A stretch of 64,000 nt of DNA from Roseomonas indoligenes (GCF_017813365.1 NZ_JAGIZA010000014.1:1-64000), one strand, 5' to 3'; shown: positions 1 through 8,198, counted from the stretch's first letter. The notes: generated from the letters alone by a model not told the origin. Numbers and translations: made by a program.

Positions 1-46
1 CGTCGAGACCGGCAACGACAGCTGGCGGTTCAAGAACCGCGTCTGA
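1..46 (+). CDS. IS21-type helper ATPase (IstB-like), C-terminal end only
   Basis: Only the last 14 codons and a TGA (44-46) lie in the window; they read VETGNDSWRFKNRV. This matches my memory of the C-terminus of IstB-type ATP-binding helper proteins of IS21 elements. The call is supported by what follows: an IS21-like terminal repeat region directly downstream (47-123). IstB assists the IstA transposase by loading it on target DNA. Most of the gene is outside the window, so whether it is intact cannot be judged. Confidence 0.6.
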   Translation, partial: VETGNDSWRFKNRV

Positions 47-123
47 CTACCCCCTCAGCACGCCTCGCCAGAGGGGTCCCTATTGCGCGCCGATCCGGGG
101 TCCCGATTCCGTGCCGATTGACA
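47..123. mobile_element. Right end of an IS21-family element
   Basis: Two related blocks, GGGGTCCCTATT (74-85) and GGGGTCCCGATT (97-108), each followed by a GCCGAT core, stand between the istB-like stop and a terminal GATTGACA ending at 123. Multiple internal copies of the terminal sequence and a 5'-TG...CA-3' boundary are typical of IS21 elements. The opposite end is outside the window. The precise outer boundary (123) is inferred from the CA dinucleotide. Confidence 0.6.
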
Positions 124-849
124 GGCATGCGACAGGTGGAGGCGGCCGGGGCTGAGCAGTTGTGATTGTTTGCCAAGTGCGCCGCACACGCCCCCTGTCC
201 CGGCCAACATGGAAAGATGAATTGGCGGGAGAGAGGGATGCTCCTGCGCTTCTGGAAACCGGCAGGACTCATCTGAGTTGCCGTGGCAAACGGCCCGCCT
301 CAGGTAGGGGGCTGACGTGAAGAACCTTCCCACGACTGCCGCCTCAAGGAGCGTCAGTGTCGTCCTGTCCAGCCCAGTTCAGCATCAACCGGTCATAAAC
401 AGGCCTCTGGATGAAGTCGACATCGGCGTGGCCGTGCATCAGGCGAGGACGTCCACCCCTCATGCACGGCAGGAGCATGACGACGGGCTCGCGGCAACAA
501 GCCTCGCTCCGCCGCAAGGGCGCGGTGATAAGATCGGCAAGGCTCAGAGCCGGCCGTGTTCTTCATCGCGCCGGACTAGGCCCGTAGGCATGTTCTAGGA
601 CTGTGATGGTGACGTCGGGGTCTGGATCCAGCCTGCAGCCTTCGGAGAAGATCCCGATCCGGCGGCCAGGATGTTGCGGCTTCGGCGAGGCAGGTCGCGA
701 GCCGCGAGCGGCCGCCGTGGTTCGGTGCTTTCATGATCTGACTCGCCCTCGGACTGCCGTTGGACGCTGACTCCCTCCGGGGCTGACCACTCCGGTCGGT
801 CCCTCTCTTGAATCACCGCCAACCCGGGCGGGATCCGAATCAATACCTG
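124..849. other. 726-bp stretch with no convincing gene
   Basis: Between the IS21 end and the primase gene I see only short open frames with no recognisable motif and no good ribosome binding site. Minus-strand reading of about 320-560 gives a fairly protein-like string interrupted by stops, so this may be a decayed gene. No function can be assigned. Confidence 0.4.
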
Positions 850-1773
850 TCACTTCGACGAACCGTCATTTACCGCCCTCCAAGCTGCCCGGGCGGTTCG
901 TTGCGCATAGTCCTGGGCTGCCCCGGGTACCATGCTGCTCGCCCGCTCCCCGCTGAGGACGACGAGTACGATCTGTTCGATGGATGCGCCTCTGGAAGCC
1001 AGCCGGCGCGCGATGGCAAAGTCCACGCGGCTGCGGTCGAGCGTTCCCCCCGCTGGAAGGATAGACATTAGTCGTTCCATCCCGGCCGCATGCTCCGCGG
1101 CTGGGGAACGGCCTGACGACGAGGCCAGTTGTTTGCCGATAAGCCGGGTGGGCTCAGGCCGCCTCCCGTCTTGAATTACGCTCGCCTCCTGCAGCAGCGC
1201 GGCGCCTCCTGGGCAGAAAATCGGTCCATCGGCGCAAATCAAGCGGGAGTAGGGCCAGAGGCCTGTCTCCCTCGAGAGGTGTCGAGGCTTTCGGTTCGTG
1301 AAGCCAGGTATGCGGCCTAGCTGGGAGGCCCGCGCCGCACAGAGGTCACCGCCGTATCGTCGGGCCAGCACCTTGGCGGCCGCGTCGGCCAGGGCGGGGT
1401 CGACCGGAGTCTCGGAAATTGTGATCCAGGCCTGGAGGGAGCCCGGCGAGGACGCGACGACGGCGGCCGGGCGGTGATGGCGGCGGAGGGCGGATAGGGC
1501 GTCGGGGTGAAGGTCATCGATGAGGACGTGACGCGGATCAACCGGACGGCCGATGATGTGGTGACCAACTGTATTCAAGCGCCGGAGCCAGGGAATGGCG
1601 CGGAGGAGCTGATCCAAGTCCCAGGAGCGCCGGTGTGAGGCTGGGCCGGTAGCAGGATCGGCCGGAACGGCGGTGATCGCGTAACTGGCAGCGGGAAGGC
1701 TGCGGGCCCATCGCGAGACGGACTCGCGCGTGAGGTCCTCTCCGCGGCGCGCGGAGCTGGTGGTCGGGGACAT
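850..1773 (-). CDS. RepB-family DNA primase-like protein (plasmid/ICE type)
   Basis: 307 residues. The middle of the protein (about residues 60-185) has the arrangement of RepB-type primases of mobilisable plasmids: a RLNTVGHHIIGRPVDPRHVLIDDL-like strand-loop with paired acidic residues, an AVVASSPGSLQAW segment, and LGRIPGFTNRKP, the last being characteristic of the family. The C-terminal third is alpha-helical and may be the helical bundle domain. Such enzymes lay down primers at single-strand origins. It is 55 bp downstream of a Toprim-like gene on the same strand, so the two probably form a replication or mobilisation module. No relaxase or replication initiator is visible beside it. Confidence 0.7.
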   Translation of the reverse strand: MSPTTSSARRGEDLTRESVSRWARSLPAASYAITAVPADPATGPASHRRSWDLDQLLRAIPWLRRLNTVGHHIIGRPVDPRHVLIDDLHPDALSALRRHHRPAAVVASSPGSLQAWITISETPVDPALADAAAKVLARRYGGDLCAARASQLGRIPGFTNRKPRHLSRETGLWPYSRLICADGPIFCPGGAALLQEASVIQDGRRPEPTRLIGKQLASSSGRSPAAEHAAGMERLMSILPAGGTLDRSRVDFAIARRLASRGASIEQIVLVVLSGERASSMVPGAAQDYAQRTARAAWRAVNDGSSK

Positions 1774-1828
1774 TTAGAGTGGATCCTGAATAGGGGAGGC
1801 GGCCGGCGGTGAACCGGCCGCCAGGGTG

Positions 1829-2560
1829 TCAGGCGGCGCGGTGGGTGGGGCTGCGGGCCTCGTGGAGGGCGCCGACCCATCCGCCGGGCGGCGGTTGCAG
1901 CACGAGAGGTTCCCGTGAGCCTGCCGGCAGGGCGTCGCAAAGGAGGGTCTGGACACGCTCGCGGGAGGGGCAGCTACCATCGGGAAGCAGCGCGAAGGCC
2001 AGGATCACCTCGATCGGCGGTGAGTCGGCGACCAGTGCAGTGAGCACCCGGTCCGCCGCGCGCGACCAGGATCCCCCGGGCGCGGCGAAGGTGGCCGTGT
2101 GGACGGCGTGCGGCTTCAGCGCCGCCAGCGCGATGGCCTGCAGCGGCCCGTCGACGAGGACGAGGCGGGGACGGCAGGGGCCAGGGGTGTGGAAAAGGCT
2201 GCGCGTGCCCCCGCGAGTGAAGGCATGGCCACCGCCAGAACCTGCCTTGATTAGCTCCGAACCGGTCTCCTGGCCGGAGGCGTCACGGTGGCGGCACCAG
2301 AGACCGCCGGGGCTGCGGGACACCGCGTCGCCGAAGGGATGAAGATCAACACGTTGGAGCGGGATGTGCTCGAAGCCAGGCAGAAGCGAGAAGGCGTGAG
2401 TCGCGGGCGACGGGGGGCGAGGTTTACGTGAAGTGGAAGGGGTCAAGGCGCGTCTCCGAAAAACCGGCCGCGGGACCCCCCCGGTATCCAGGTCCGAATG
2501 GGCGAAGGCGGGGGGCGGCCGCGAGCGGCCCGCCCCCGCTGGCGCCATCCGGACCTGCAC
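1829..2560 (-). CDS. Toprim-like (DUF3991/Toprim type) protein
   Basis: 243 residues as called; the N-terminal 50-60 residues are proline/arginine rich and the true start may be internal. The body has a GGLWCRHRDASGQETGSELIKAG segment, then a FTRGGTRSLF loop, then a hydrophobic strand ending in RLVLVDGPLQAIALAAL. This order matches proteins annotated as DUF3991 plus Toprim found beside mobile-element primases and relaxases. The expected acidic residue is replaced by Asp in LVDGP. It precedes the primase gene by 55 bp on the same strand. Role is inferred as DNA processing during replication or transfer. Confidence 0.55.
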   Translation of the reverse strand: MQVRMAPAGAGRSRPPPAFAHSDLDTGGVPRPVFRRRALTPSTSRKPRPPSPATHAFSLLPGFEHIPLQRVDLHPFGDAVSRSPGGLWCRHRDASGQETGSELIKAGSGGGHAFTRGGTRSLFHTPGPCRPRLVLVDGPLQAIALAALKPHAVHTATFAAPGGSWSRAADRVLTALVADSPPIEVILAFALLPDGSCPSRERVQTLLCDALPAGSREPLVLQPPPGGWVGALHEARSPTHRAA

Positions 2561-2642
2561 CTGATTTCTCGGGGCCGGCGGCCCCGTCGATCTCGATTCC
2601 GCCCGCTGGTCCTGTCCGTGCTCAATGCCGGCGAGGACGGGG

Positions 2643-2906
2643 TTAGGCGCCTGCGGGTAGGCTGAGCGAGACGCCGATGACGCGACCTTTCCGGCTCATC
2701 GTCACTCCCGAACCTGACAGGGCGCCTACGAGGCACTCGATCGTGGCAGCCCGCCCCCGGATTGGCTGCAAATCGGGCGAGAGCTCGACGGCCTTGATTG
2801 TTCTCAAGGACACGCCGGAGGCGGCGGCCAAGTCGGCCTGACTCCATCCGAGCAGGGCGCGCGCCGCCCGGAGATGGGCCGGCGTTGGGTTGTCGCTCGC
2901 AACCAT
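2643..2906 (-). CDS. XRE-family helix-turn-helix regulator
   Basis: 87 residues from the ATG at 2906, chosen because a GAGGG box lies 8 nt upstream; an upstream ATG at 2942 would add 12 residues without a clear binding site. Residues 8-45 (HLRAARALLGWSQADLAAAS, then GVSLRTIKAVE) form a typical Cro/XRE HTH. The rest is a short tail. It is divergent from the Vsr gene across a 126-bp intergenic region and probably represses one or both promoters there, as control proteins of restriction-type loci often do. That last point is inference. Confidence 0.8.
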   Translation of the reverse strand: MVASDNPTPAHLRAARALLGWSQADLAAASGVSLRTIKAVELSPDLQPIRGRAATIECLVGALSGSGVTMSRKGRVIGVSLSLPAGA

Positions 2907-3032
2907 CGGGCGCCCTCTTGATATCCGAACGGATTGCCGCACTTATAGTGCAGATTTCCGGCACGCCCCAGCTCGCCCGATCGGCTGCGGCCCGCCCCTT
3001 TTCCCACGACATCCTCCATCCGGAGACTACCC

Positions 3033-3497
3033 ATGCCCCCACGCATGGCGCGGATTCCTGTCCGCGACACAAAGCCGGAGCGCTTGCTCCGCGCTGTTCT
3101 TGGCCGCATCGGCGTTGCCGATCTTGAATACAACGCGGCTCATCTGCCGGGCCAGCCGGACGTGGTCCTGCTGGCGTCACGCGTCGCCGCCTTCGCTCAT
3201 GGCTGCTTCTGGCACCATCACCAGGGCTGCCAGCACGGGCGGGTGCCGGCCACGGAATATCCATGGGCGTCGAAATTCAAGTGCACCCGTGCCCGGGACG
3301 CCGCCACCCGATCCGCCCTTGTCGCGGCGGGCTGGCGTGTATTGACCGTGTGGGAGTGCGCTCTCTGCGGCCCCGATGCCCTTCCGGCCGGCGATCTCGA
3401 CGGAGCCGTGGCGGGTTTCCTCGGCGGCACGACTGCGACCCTGGAACTGGAAGGGCACGGCGTCTCGCCGCTCGTCCGCCAGCCGCGGGCTGCCTGA
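3033..3497 (+). CDS. vsr: Very short patch repair endonuclease Vsr
   Basis: 154 residues. Vsr nicks 5' of a T:G mismatch created by deamination of 5-methylcytosine. Family features in order: MARIPVRDTKPERLLR at the N-terminus; LPGQPDVV with Asp43 matching the metal-binding catalytic Asp51 of the E. coli enzyme; HGCFWHHHQGC and WECAL, which supply the structural zinc ligands (Cys58, His, Cys66, Cys109). A GGAG box sits 8 nt before the ATG. Vsr is normally encoded next to a Dcm-type cytosine methyltransferase, but none is present on either side here. It faces an XRE regulator. Confidence 0.92.
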   Translation: MPPRMARIPVRDTKPERLLRAVLGRIGVADLEYNAAHLPGQPDVVLLASRVAAFAHGCFWHHHQGCQHGRVPATEYPWASKFKCTRARDAATRSALVAAGWRVLTVWECALCGPDALPAGDLDGAVAGFLGGTTATLELEGHGVSPLVRQPRAA

Positions 3498-3571
3498 CCA
3501 GACGAGGGCCGGCAGCCTGGCACGGCCGGTCCTCAAGACCGATTAGGATCATCGACAAGGAGCAGGGCGCC

Positions 3572-4075
3572 ATGGCGCGGAGGATGGACAAGGGAGCTTG
3601 TGTCCCTATCCCACAGGAGATGGCCGAGGCGCTCGGCCTGAGCGAGGGTAGCGAGCTGGATGTGAGGGTGAGTGGCCGGCACATCGTTATTACGCGGGCG
3701 GAGGATGAGGATAGGCCGTTCATCGGGTGGGGAACGCCGGACGTCCAATTTGCGGCGGCCGTTGCGTCGTTCGCGAACGACGACCTTCCAGGCCTCACCG
3801 CATCGATCGACGAGGGCATCGCCGAGATGGAGCTCGGATTTGTCGAGGGGCTCCGCCAAGGACTGGCCGGGCACCCCGTGGTTCTGGCGCGGTTGGAGCG
3901 GGTCATCGCGGCCACCATGGAGACGTTTCGCGATCCGAAGGTGTCAAGGGCGTGGGTTCTGCGTCCGCACCCCTGGCTGGAGTGGCGCTCCCCGATCGCC
4001 ACCGCGATGACGGAGGAGGGTGCCCTCGTGGTGGAGGGGGTGCTCAGTCAAATCCTGTCTGGCCGAACGGTGTAG
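3572..4075 (+). CDS. AbrB/MazE-type domain fused to ParS/MbcA/Xre-like toxin-binding domain (putative antitoxin)
   Basis: 167 residues; ATG at 3572 has AAGGAG 7 nt upstream. Residues 1-42 form a swapped-hairpin AbrB/MazE DNA-binding domain (VPIPQEMAEALGLSEGSELD, VRVSGRHIVITRA). Residues 104-165 resemble the C-terminal domain of MbcA/ParS/Xre antitoxins: a helix with ETFRDPKVSRAWV, a PHPWL turn, SPIATAMTEEGALVVEGVL, and a final short helix. That domain normally neutralises RES-fold toxins, but none is nearby. The next gene, starting 3 nt after this stop, is a DnaQ-fold exonuclease. The second-domain call rests on pattern similarity and is less secure than the first. Confidence 0.7.
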   Translation: MARRMDKGACVPIPQEMAEALGLSEGSELDVRVSGRHIVITRAEDEDRPFIGWGTPDVQFAAAVASFANDDLPGLTASIDEGIAEMELGFVEGLRQGLAGHPVVLARLERVIAATMETFRDPKVSRAWVLRPHPWLEWRSPIATAMTEEGALVVEGVLSQILSGRTV

Positions 4076-4078
4076 CTG

Positions 4079-4705
4079 GTGCGACCGATGCTGGAGCCCC
4101 CGACATTCATCGACGTGGAGGCGAGCGGGCTCGGACCTGCCGGCTACCCTATCGAGGTCGGAGTCGCGGTGCCCCGACAGGCAATTGGGGGAGGGTGGGA
4201 GGTAACGCTCTGGAGTGCACTGGTCAGTCCCCCTCCGGATTGGCTCGCGGGAGACGGAGGATGGGATCCTGAGGCGGAGCAATTGCACGGCATCTCCCAG
4301 GAGATGCTGGCGCAGAAGGGGCTGCCGCCTGCCGAAGTGGCCCGGCAACTCGACGCCGTCCTAAGCGGCCGGGTGGTGGTCTCAGACACGGGCGCCGACG
4401 GAAGGGATGGCGGCTGGATTGCCGAACTGGGGCGCGCTGCAGGGTGTGTGAGGTGGCCGCACTCGTGGACACTGGCGCCGGAGCAATCCGATGCCCTGAT
4501 CCGGCAGCAAGCCCGGGTGGCTGGGGCGGGTGCCCGCCTGCTCGCCATCGTGGAGGCCACTCCGCCGCTGACCCACGCTGCTGCGGAGGATGCGTTCCAC
4601 CACGCATGGCTCTGGTGCTCCGTCGCGGAGCGGGGAAACGGAGTTGTCGCAATCAGTCCCGCAAGTCGGTATCGACCCCGATGGCAGCGACGGGAGCTGG
4701 CCTGA
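4079..4705 (+). CDS. DnaQ-fold (DEDDh) 3'-5' exonuclease-like protein
   Basis: 208 residues from GTG 4079, or 205 from ATG 4088. Exo I motif: FIDVEASGL (Asp12/Glu14). An HGISQEML segment typical of the ExoX/DnaQ family follows near residue 73. Exo II: RVVVSDTGADGRDGGWIAEL, carrying the expected Asp. Exo III: THAAAEDAFHHAW with the His and Asp of DEDDh enzymes. All catalytic positions therefore seem present. It starts 3 nt after the AbrB-ParS-like gene, and a small gene follows 2 nt after its stop, so the three are almost certainly co-transcribed. It could be the toxin of a toxin-antitoxin pair or a repair/defence nuclease. Confidence 0.75.
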   Translation: MRPMLEPPTFIDVEASGLGPAGYPIEVGVAVPRQAIGGGWEVTLWSALVSPPPDWLAGDGGWDPEAEQLHGISQEMLAQKGLPPAEVARQLDAVLSGRVVVSDTGADGRDGGWIAELGRAAGCVRWPHSWTLAPEQSDALIRQQARVAGAGARLLAIVEATPPLTHAAAEDAFHHAWLWCSVAERGNGVVAISPASRYRPRWQRRELA

Positions 4706-4707
4706 TA

Positions 4708-4935
4708 ATGTCTGAAGATGAGGCCTGGCGGGCTGAAGCCAGTGCGTGGGATGGATTGCGTCGGACTACCCCGACCGAACGGCTAAACCAGCTGAGCAGG
4801 AAGGTGGCTGCCGGCTATCACCTACCCCCACCCGCCGCGTTGAGGAACAGCGGTAGGCGGAGAACGCCAGAGAAGATCGCACTCCTCGAGCGAATCGCGA
4901 CATGTGTAGCGCCAGGGGATGCCAAGGCGCCCTAG
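4708..4935 (+). CDS. Small protein of unknown function
   Basis: 75 residues, ATG 2 nt after the exonuclease stop. Acidic and helical at the N-terminus (MSEDEAWRAEASAWDGL), then a basic, proline-containing stretch (YHLPPPAALRNSGRRRTPEK) and a helical end. I do not recognise a family. Position implies that it belongs to the antitoxin/exonuclease operon; it may be an accessory or regulatory subunit. Confidence 0.6.
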   Translation: MSEDEAWRAEASAWDGLRRTTPTERLNQLSRKVAAGYHLPPPAALRNSGRRRTPEKIALLERIATCVAPGDAKAP

Positions 4936-4943
4936 ATCCTCGA

Positions 4944-4987
4944 CGACCTGCCAAGCCCCGGATCACTCCTTTGGGTTTGGCAGGTCG
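4944..4987. terminator. Hairpin between convergent genes, candidate bidirectional terminator
   Basis: A 15-bp stem (4944-4958 with 4973-4987, one G-T pair) encloses a 14-nt loop. The arms begin CGACCTGCCAAGCCC. It lies between the small gene ending at 4935 and the convergent DapA-like gene ending at 5044. There is no strong T-tract, so it may be Rho-assisted or simply a transcription barrier. Confidence 0.45.
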
Positions 4988-5043
4988 ATCTCCAGGTCAA
5001 CTTCTCGCCCCGGACACCGTCCGTTCACGAAGCACCGAGCGTG

Positions 5044-5961
5044 TCAGGCGGCTTCTTCGACCGTCTCATCCTGCAGGGCCTCGACTGCGGCGCGGATGGC
5101 GGCTTGCTGGGCCGGTGTCGCGGGCTTGGTGGGGCGGCGGCAGGTGCCGACCTCCATACCCTGGAGGGAGAGGGCGTACTTCGCCGTGGCGATGCGGTTG
5201 TCGGCGAAGATGGCGTTCCAGAGACGCAGCATCCTGCGGTGCAAGACCTGGGCCCGGGCGGTGTCGCCGGCCTGCACCGCATTCCACATCTCCAGGCACT
5301 GGCGCGGGGCGGCGGAGGCCAGCATGGAGATGACCCCGTGCGCGCCGAGCGACATGGAGGGGTAGAGCAGCGCGTCGATGGCGGCGTAGATGCGGTCGTT
5401 CGGGCCGGCCTCAAGGAGGAGGTCGGCGAGCATCTTCAGGTCGCCCGCGCTCTGCTTCACACCGATCACCCCGGGCTCCTCGCGCATCATGCGGAGGATG
5501 AGCTTCGGGGAGAGGTAGTTCCAGGGGATGACGTTGTAGACGATGATGGGAACGCCCGCCGCGTCGTAGACCTCGCGGAAGTGGCGGATCATCTCCTCCT
5601 CGTCGGTCCTGTAGATGTAGTGGACCGGGGTGAGCTGGAGGGCGGAGACGCCGAGGTCGGCGACGGCGCGGGCCTTCTCAATGGCGTCGCGCGTGCTGTT
5701 GGCGATGACGCCGGCGATCAGCGGGCGGGTGCCGTCCATCTCCTCGGCGACGGTCGCGGTCAGGCGGCGCAGCTCGTCGGTGGAGAGGTTGAAGCCCTCG
5801 CCGGAGCTGCCGCCGACCACCAGGCCGTGCACGCCCTGGCGCAGCATGAAGCGGGCGGCGGCGCGGAGCGCCCTCTCGTCGATGCTCTCGTCCTCGGCCA
5901 GCGGGGTGACGAGCGGGGGAAGGATGCCGGTGATCTCGGCGGGATGGAAAAGCTTGGGCAT
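5044..5961 (-). CDS. Dihydrodipicolinate synthase-family aldolase/lyase
   Basis: 305 residues, the normal length for the DapA/NAL class I aldolase superfamily. The GGSSGEGFNLS loop (50-60) binds the keto-acid carboxylate, Tyr142 in VYNVIPWN is the family tyrosine, and Lys169 in GVKQSAGD is the Schiff-base lysine. The substrate is not predictable; paralogues act on pyruvate-derived aldol substrates in sugar-acid or aromatic catabolism. It is 19 bp downstream of a TctC-type binding protein and divergent from a LysR gene, which fits a catabolic role rather than lysine biosynthesis. Confidence 0.88.
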   Translation of the reverse strand: MPKLFHPAEITGILPPLVTPLAEDESIDERALRAAARFMLRQGVHGLVVGGSSGEGFNLSTDELRRLTATVAEEMDGTRPLIAGVIANSTRDAIEKARAVADLGVSALQLTPVHYIYRTDEEEMIRHFREVYDAAGVPIIVYNVIPWNYLSPKLILRMMREEPGVIGVKQSAGDLKMLADLLLEAGPNDRIYAAIDALLYPSMSLGAHGVISMLASAAPRQCLEMWNAVQAGDTARAQVLHRRMLRLWNAIFADNRIATAKYALSLQGMEVGTCRRPTKPATPAQQAAIRAAVEALQDETVEEAA

Positions 5962-5980
5962 GGGATGCCTCCTGCTGGGC

Positions 5981-6955
5981 TCAGTTGGGCTCGACGCCGG
6001 CGATGCGGGCGAGCTCGGCGAAGTGGGTGATCTGCGCGTCGACGTAGCGGGCGAACTCGGCCGGGGAGGAGAAGGCGACCTCCAGGCCGAGCTGGTTCAG
6101 GCGGGAGGCGATCTCGGGGTCGGCCAGGGCCTTGCGGAGGGTCTCGCTGAGCGTCGCCACCACCTCGGGCGAAAGTCCAGCCGGACCGACCACGCCGTTC
6201 CAGGTGAGCACCTCGTAGCCGGGCAGGCGCTCGGCGATGGCGGGCACGTCGGGGAGCAGGGCGGAGCGGCTGAGGCTGGTGACGCCGAGCGGCCGGACGG
6301 TGCCGGCGGCGATCAGGGGCATGACCTCGAGGATGGGGTTGATCACAGTCTGCACCTGGCCGGCGACGAGGTCGTTCAGGGCCGGGAGGCCGCCGCGGTA
6401 GGCGACGGGCTCCATCCGCACCTGGGCCATGGAGCCCAGCATGGCGCCGGCGAGGTGGGGAGAGGAACCCTGGCCGGCGGTGCCGTAGTTCACCGCGCCG
6501 GGCTTCTCGCGGACGCGAGCGATGAAGGCGTCCAGGCTCTGCGCGGGGTAGTTCGGAGCGACGACGAGGACGCTGGGGCTGGTGGTGACGCGGGCGACGG
6601 GAGTGAAGTCCCGCCGCGGGTCGTAGGGCAGGCTGCGGGTGAGGCTGACGTTGGCGGCGAGCGGGCCGCTGCTGAGGAAGCCGAGGGTGTAGCCGTCCGG
6701 CTTGGAAGCCGCGACGGCGGCTGTGCCGATCGCGCCGCCGGCGCCGGTTCGGTTCTCGACCACGACGGGCTGGCCAAGGAGTTCTCCGAGCTTGCGGGCG
6801 ACGATGCGGCCGGAGACGTCGTTGTTGCCCCCCGCGGCGAAGGGCACGACGAGGGTGACGGGACGGTTGGGATAGGGGGCCTCGGCCATGGCGGGTGTGG
6901 CCTGGAGGCTGAGCAGGCCGAGGAAGGCGCCCCTGACCCATCCTGAAGGTGACAT
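5981..6955 (-). CDS. Bug/TctC-family periplasmic solute-binding protein
   Basis: 324 residues. A signal peptide (1 to about 24, ending in PAMA) precedes the mature Bug fold: RPVTLVVPFAAGGNNDVSGR, VVENRTGAGGAIGT, KPDGYTLGF, then domain 2. Such proteins bind carboxylates for tripartite tricarboxylate transporters or for sensing. No TctA or TctB membrane subunit is near. It is the first gene of a two-gene operon with the DapA-like enzyme. The start at 6955 is divergent from a LysR gene, 130 bp apart, suggesting regulation by that activator. Confidence 0.9.
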   Translation of the reverse strand: MSPSGWVRGAFLGLLSLQATPAMAEAPYPNRPVTLVVPFAAGGNNDVSGRIVARKLGELLGQPVVVENRTGAGGAIGTAAVAASKPDGYTLGFLSSGPLAANVSLTRSLPYDPRRDFTPVARVTTSPSVLVVAPNYPAQSLDAFIARVREKPGAVNYGTAGQGSSPHLAGAMLGSMAQVRMEPVAYRGGLPALNDLVAGQVQTVINPILEVMPLIAAGTVRPLGVTSLSRSALLPDVPAIAERLPGYEVLTWNGVVGPAGLSPEVVATLSETLRKALADPEIASRLNQLGLEVAFSSPAEFARYVDAQITHFAELARIAGVEPN

Positions 6956-7085
6956 CGTCCCTCTCCCTGTAAACCGGCCTTGAACGCCGTTCTTGTGTTG
7001 GGGGAGGTTAGGGAGCGGGAACTCGGCCCGTCTATTCGATTGTCAGACCCGCGTGTAAACCAGCAGGAAACACCGGGGGTCGCCC

Positions 7086-8003
7086 ATGCTCCAGCATTTG
7101 CGCTTCCGCCAGCTCGAGATGGTGCGACTGCTGCTGGAGACTGGGAGCGTGCGGGCGGCGGCTCGGGCGATGAACATGACGCCGCCGGCGCTCAGCAAGA
7201 GCCTGCGCGAGGTGGAGGCGATCGTCGGCGCGGTGTTGTTCGAGCGCACGGCGCGCGGGATCGTGGCGACGGCGGCCGGCCATGACTTCGTGCGGCACGC
7301 GCGGGTGTTGCTGCAGGGCTTGGAGGAACTGCGGGACTGTGGCCGGGCCGTGGGCGGACGGGCACGGCCGGTGCTGCGGGTTGGGGCGGCGCCCTTCATC
7401 AACTGGCGCATCATGCCCGGAGTGCTGCGGCAACTGGCGCAGGCCGATGAGCGGCCGCGTATCCAGCTGATCGAAGGGCGGATCATCCCCCTCGCGGACC
7501 AGCTGGTGAACGGGGAACTGGACGCAATCCTGACGCTGTTCACGCCGGAGGCGCTGCAGGTGCTGGAGCAGGACGCGTTAGTGCTGGACCAGATCTACGC
7601 GGAGCGGATGCTCGTCGTGGCGGGCCCGGACCACTCGCTCGGCGGAGGGGAGGTTGGCTGGGCGAGGCTGGCCGAGGAGGACTGGATCCTGCCGCCGCCG
7701 ACCTTCTCACAGCGGCTGATTGTTCAGCGCGGCTGCCTGGAGGCTGGGGTCCTGCCGCCCGAGCCGGCGATAGAGACGAGCAACATCCCGGCGATGCTGC
7801 GGATGGTGATGGCGGGGCTGGGCCTCGCCGTCACTTTCGGGTCCACAGTGCGGGAGGACCTCGCCGAGGGACGACTTCAGTTGGTGCGGACCGACGGGGA
7901 ACTGCCCCCGGTGCCCATCGGGCTGGCGAGCCGGCGGACGCGGGCGGATCCACGACCGCTTCAGGCTCTGCGGGAGGCTATCCGGGCCTATGCAGCGCGG
8001 TAG
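7086..8003 (+). CDS. LysR-family transcriptional regulator
   Basis: 305 residues. Winged HTH at 1-60 (LRFRQLEMVRLLLETGSVRA, MNMTPPALSKSLREVE), then a type 2 periplasmic-binding-like effector domain with a RPVLRVGAAPFI start near 95. The transcript runs away from the TctC/DapA-like operon, the usual layout for a LysR activator of the divergent genes. The effector is unknown but is probably a substrate or product of the DapA-like enzyme. Confidence 0.9.
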   Translation: MLQHLRFRQLEMVRLLLETGSVRAAARAMNMTPPALSKSLREVEAIVGAVLFERTARGIVATAAGHDFVRHARVLLQGLEELRDCGRAVGGRARPVLRVGAAPFINWRIMPGVLRQLAQADERPRIQLIEGRIIPLADQLVNGELDAILTLFTPEALQVLEQDALVLDQIYAERMLVVAGPDHSLGGGEVGWARLAEEDWILPPPTFSQRLIVQRGCLEAGVLPPEPAIETSNIPAMLRMVMAGLGLAVTFGSTVREDLAEGRLQLVRTDGELPPVPIGLASRRTRADPRPLQALREAIRAYAAR

Positions 8004-8044
8004 TGCCCCTGGTGCCATGGCCAATCTGAGGTCGAACCGAAGGC

Positions 8045-8118
8045 CACGATCAGCCCTTCTTTTCCCAGGGCGGAGCCTAGTGGCGTGTGATCAGGACGCG
8101 CCTCAAGGGCGCGCCGAC
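8045..8118. repeat. IS91-type end sequence, copy A (degenerate)
   Basis: Contains CCCTTCTTTTCCC, GTGTGATCAGGA and a GC-rich inverted repeat (CGCGCCTCAAGGGCGCG). The same ordered blocks occur at 9311-9417 and 55518-55623. Copy A is the most diverged and shortest. See the entry for copy B for why this is linked to IS91. Confidence 0.6.
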
Positions 8119-8198
8119 GGTTTGAATGGTTCTGGTATCAAGAATGCGTTCTCTTCCGATCCTGCAGCCGAACCGGTCAGGAAAACGCGCGTGACCCG

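Noticed and set aside
5044-5961. Housekeeping dapA (lysine biosynthesis)
   Set aside because: Context is a TctC/LysR catabolic unit and the sequence belongs to the wider DapA/NAL superfamily, so a biosynthetic role is not supported.
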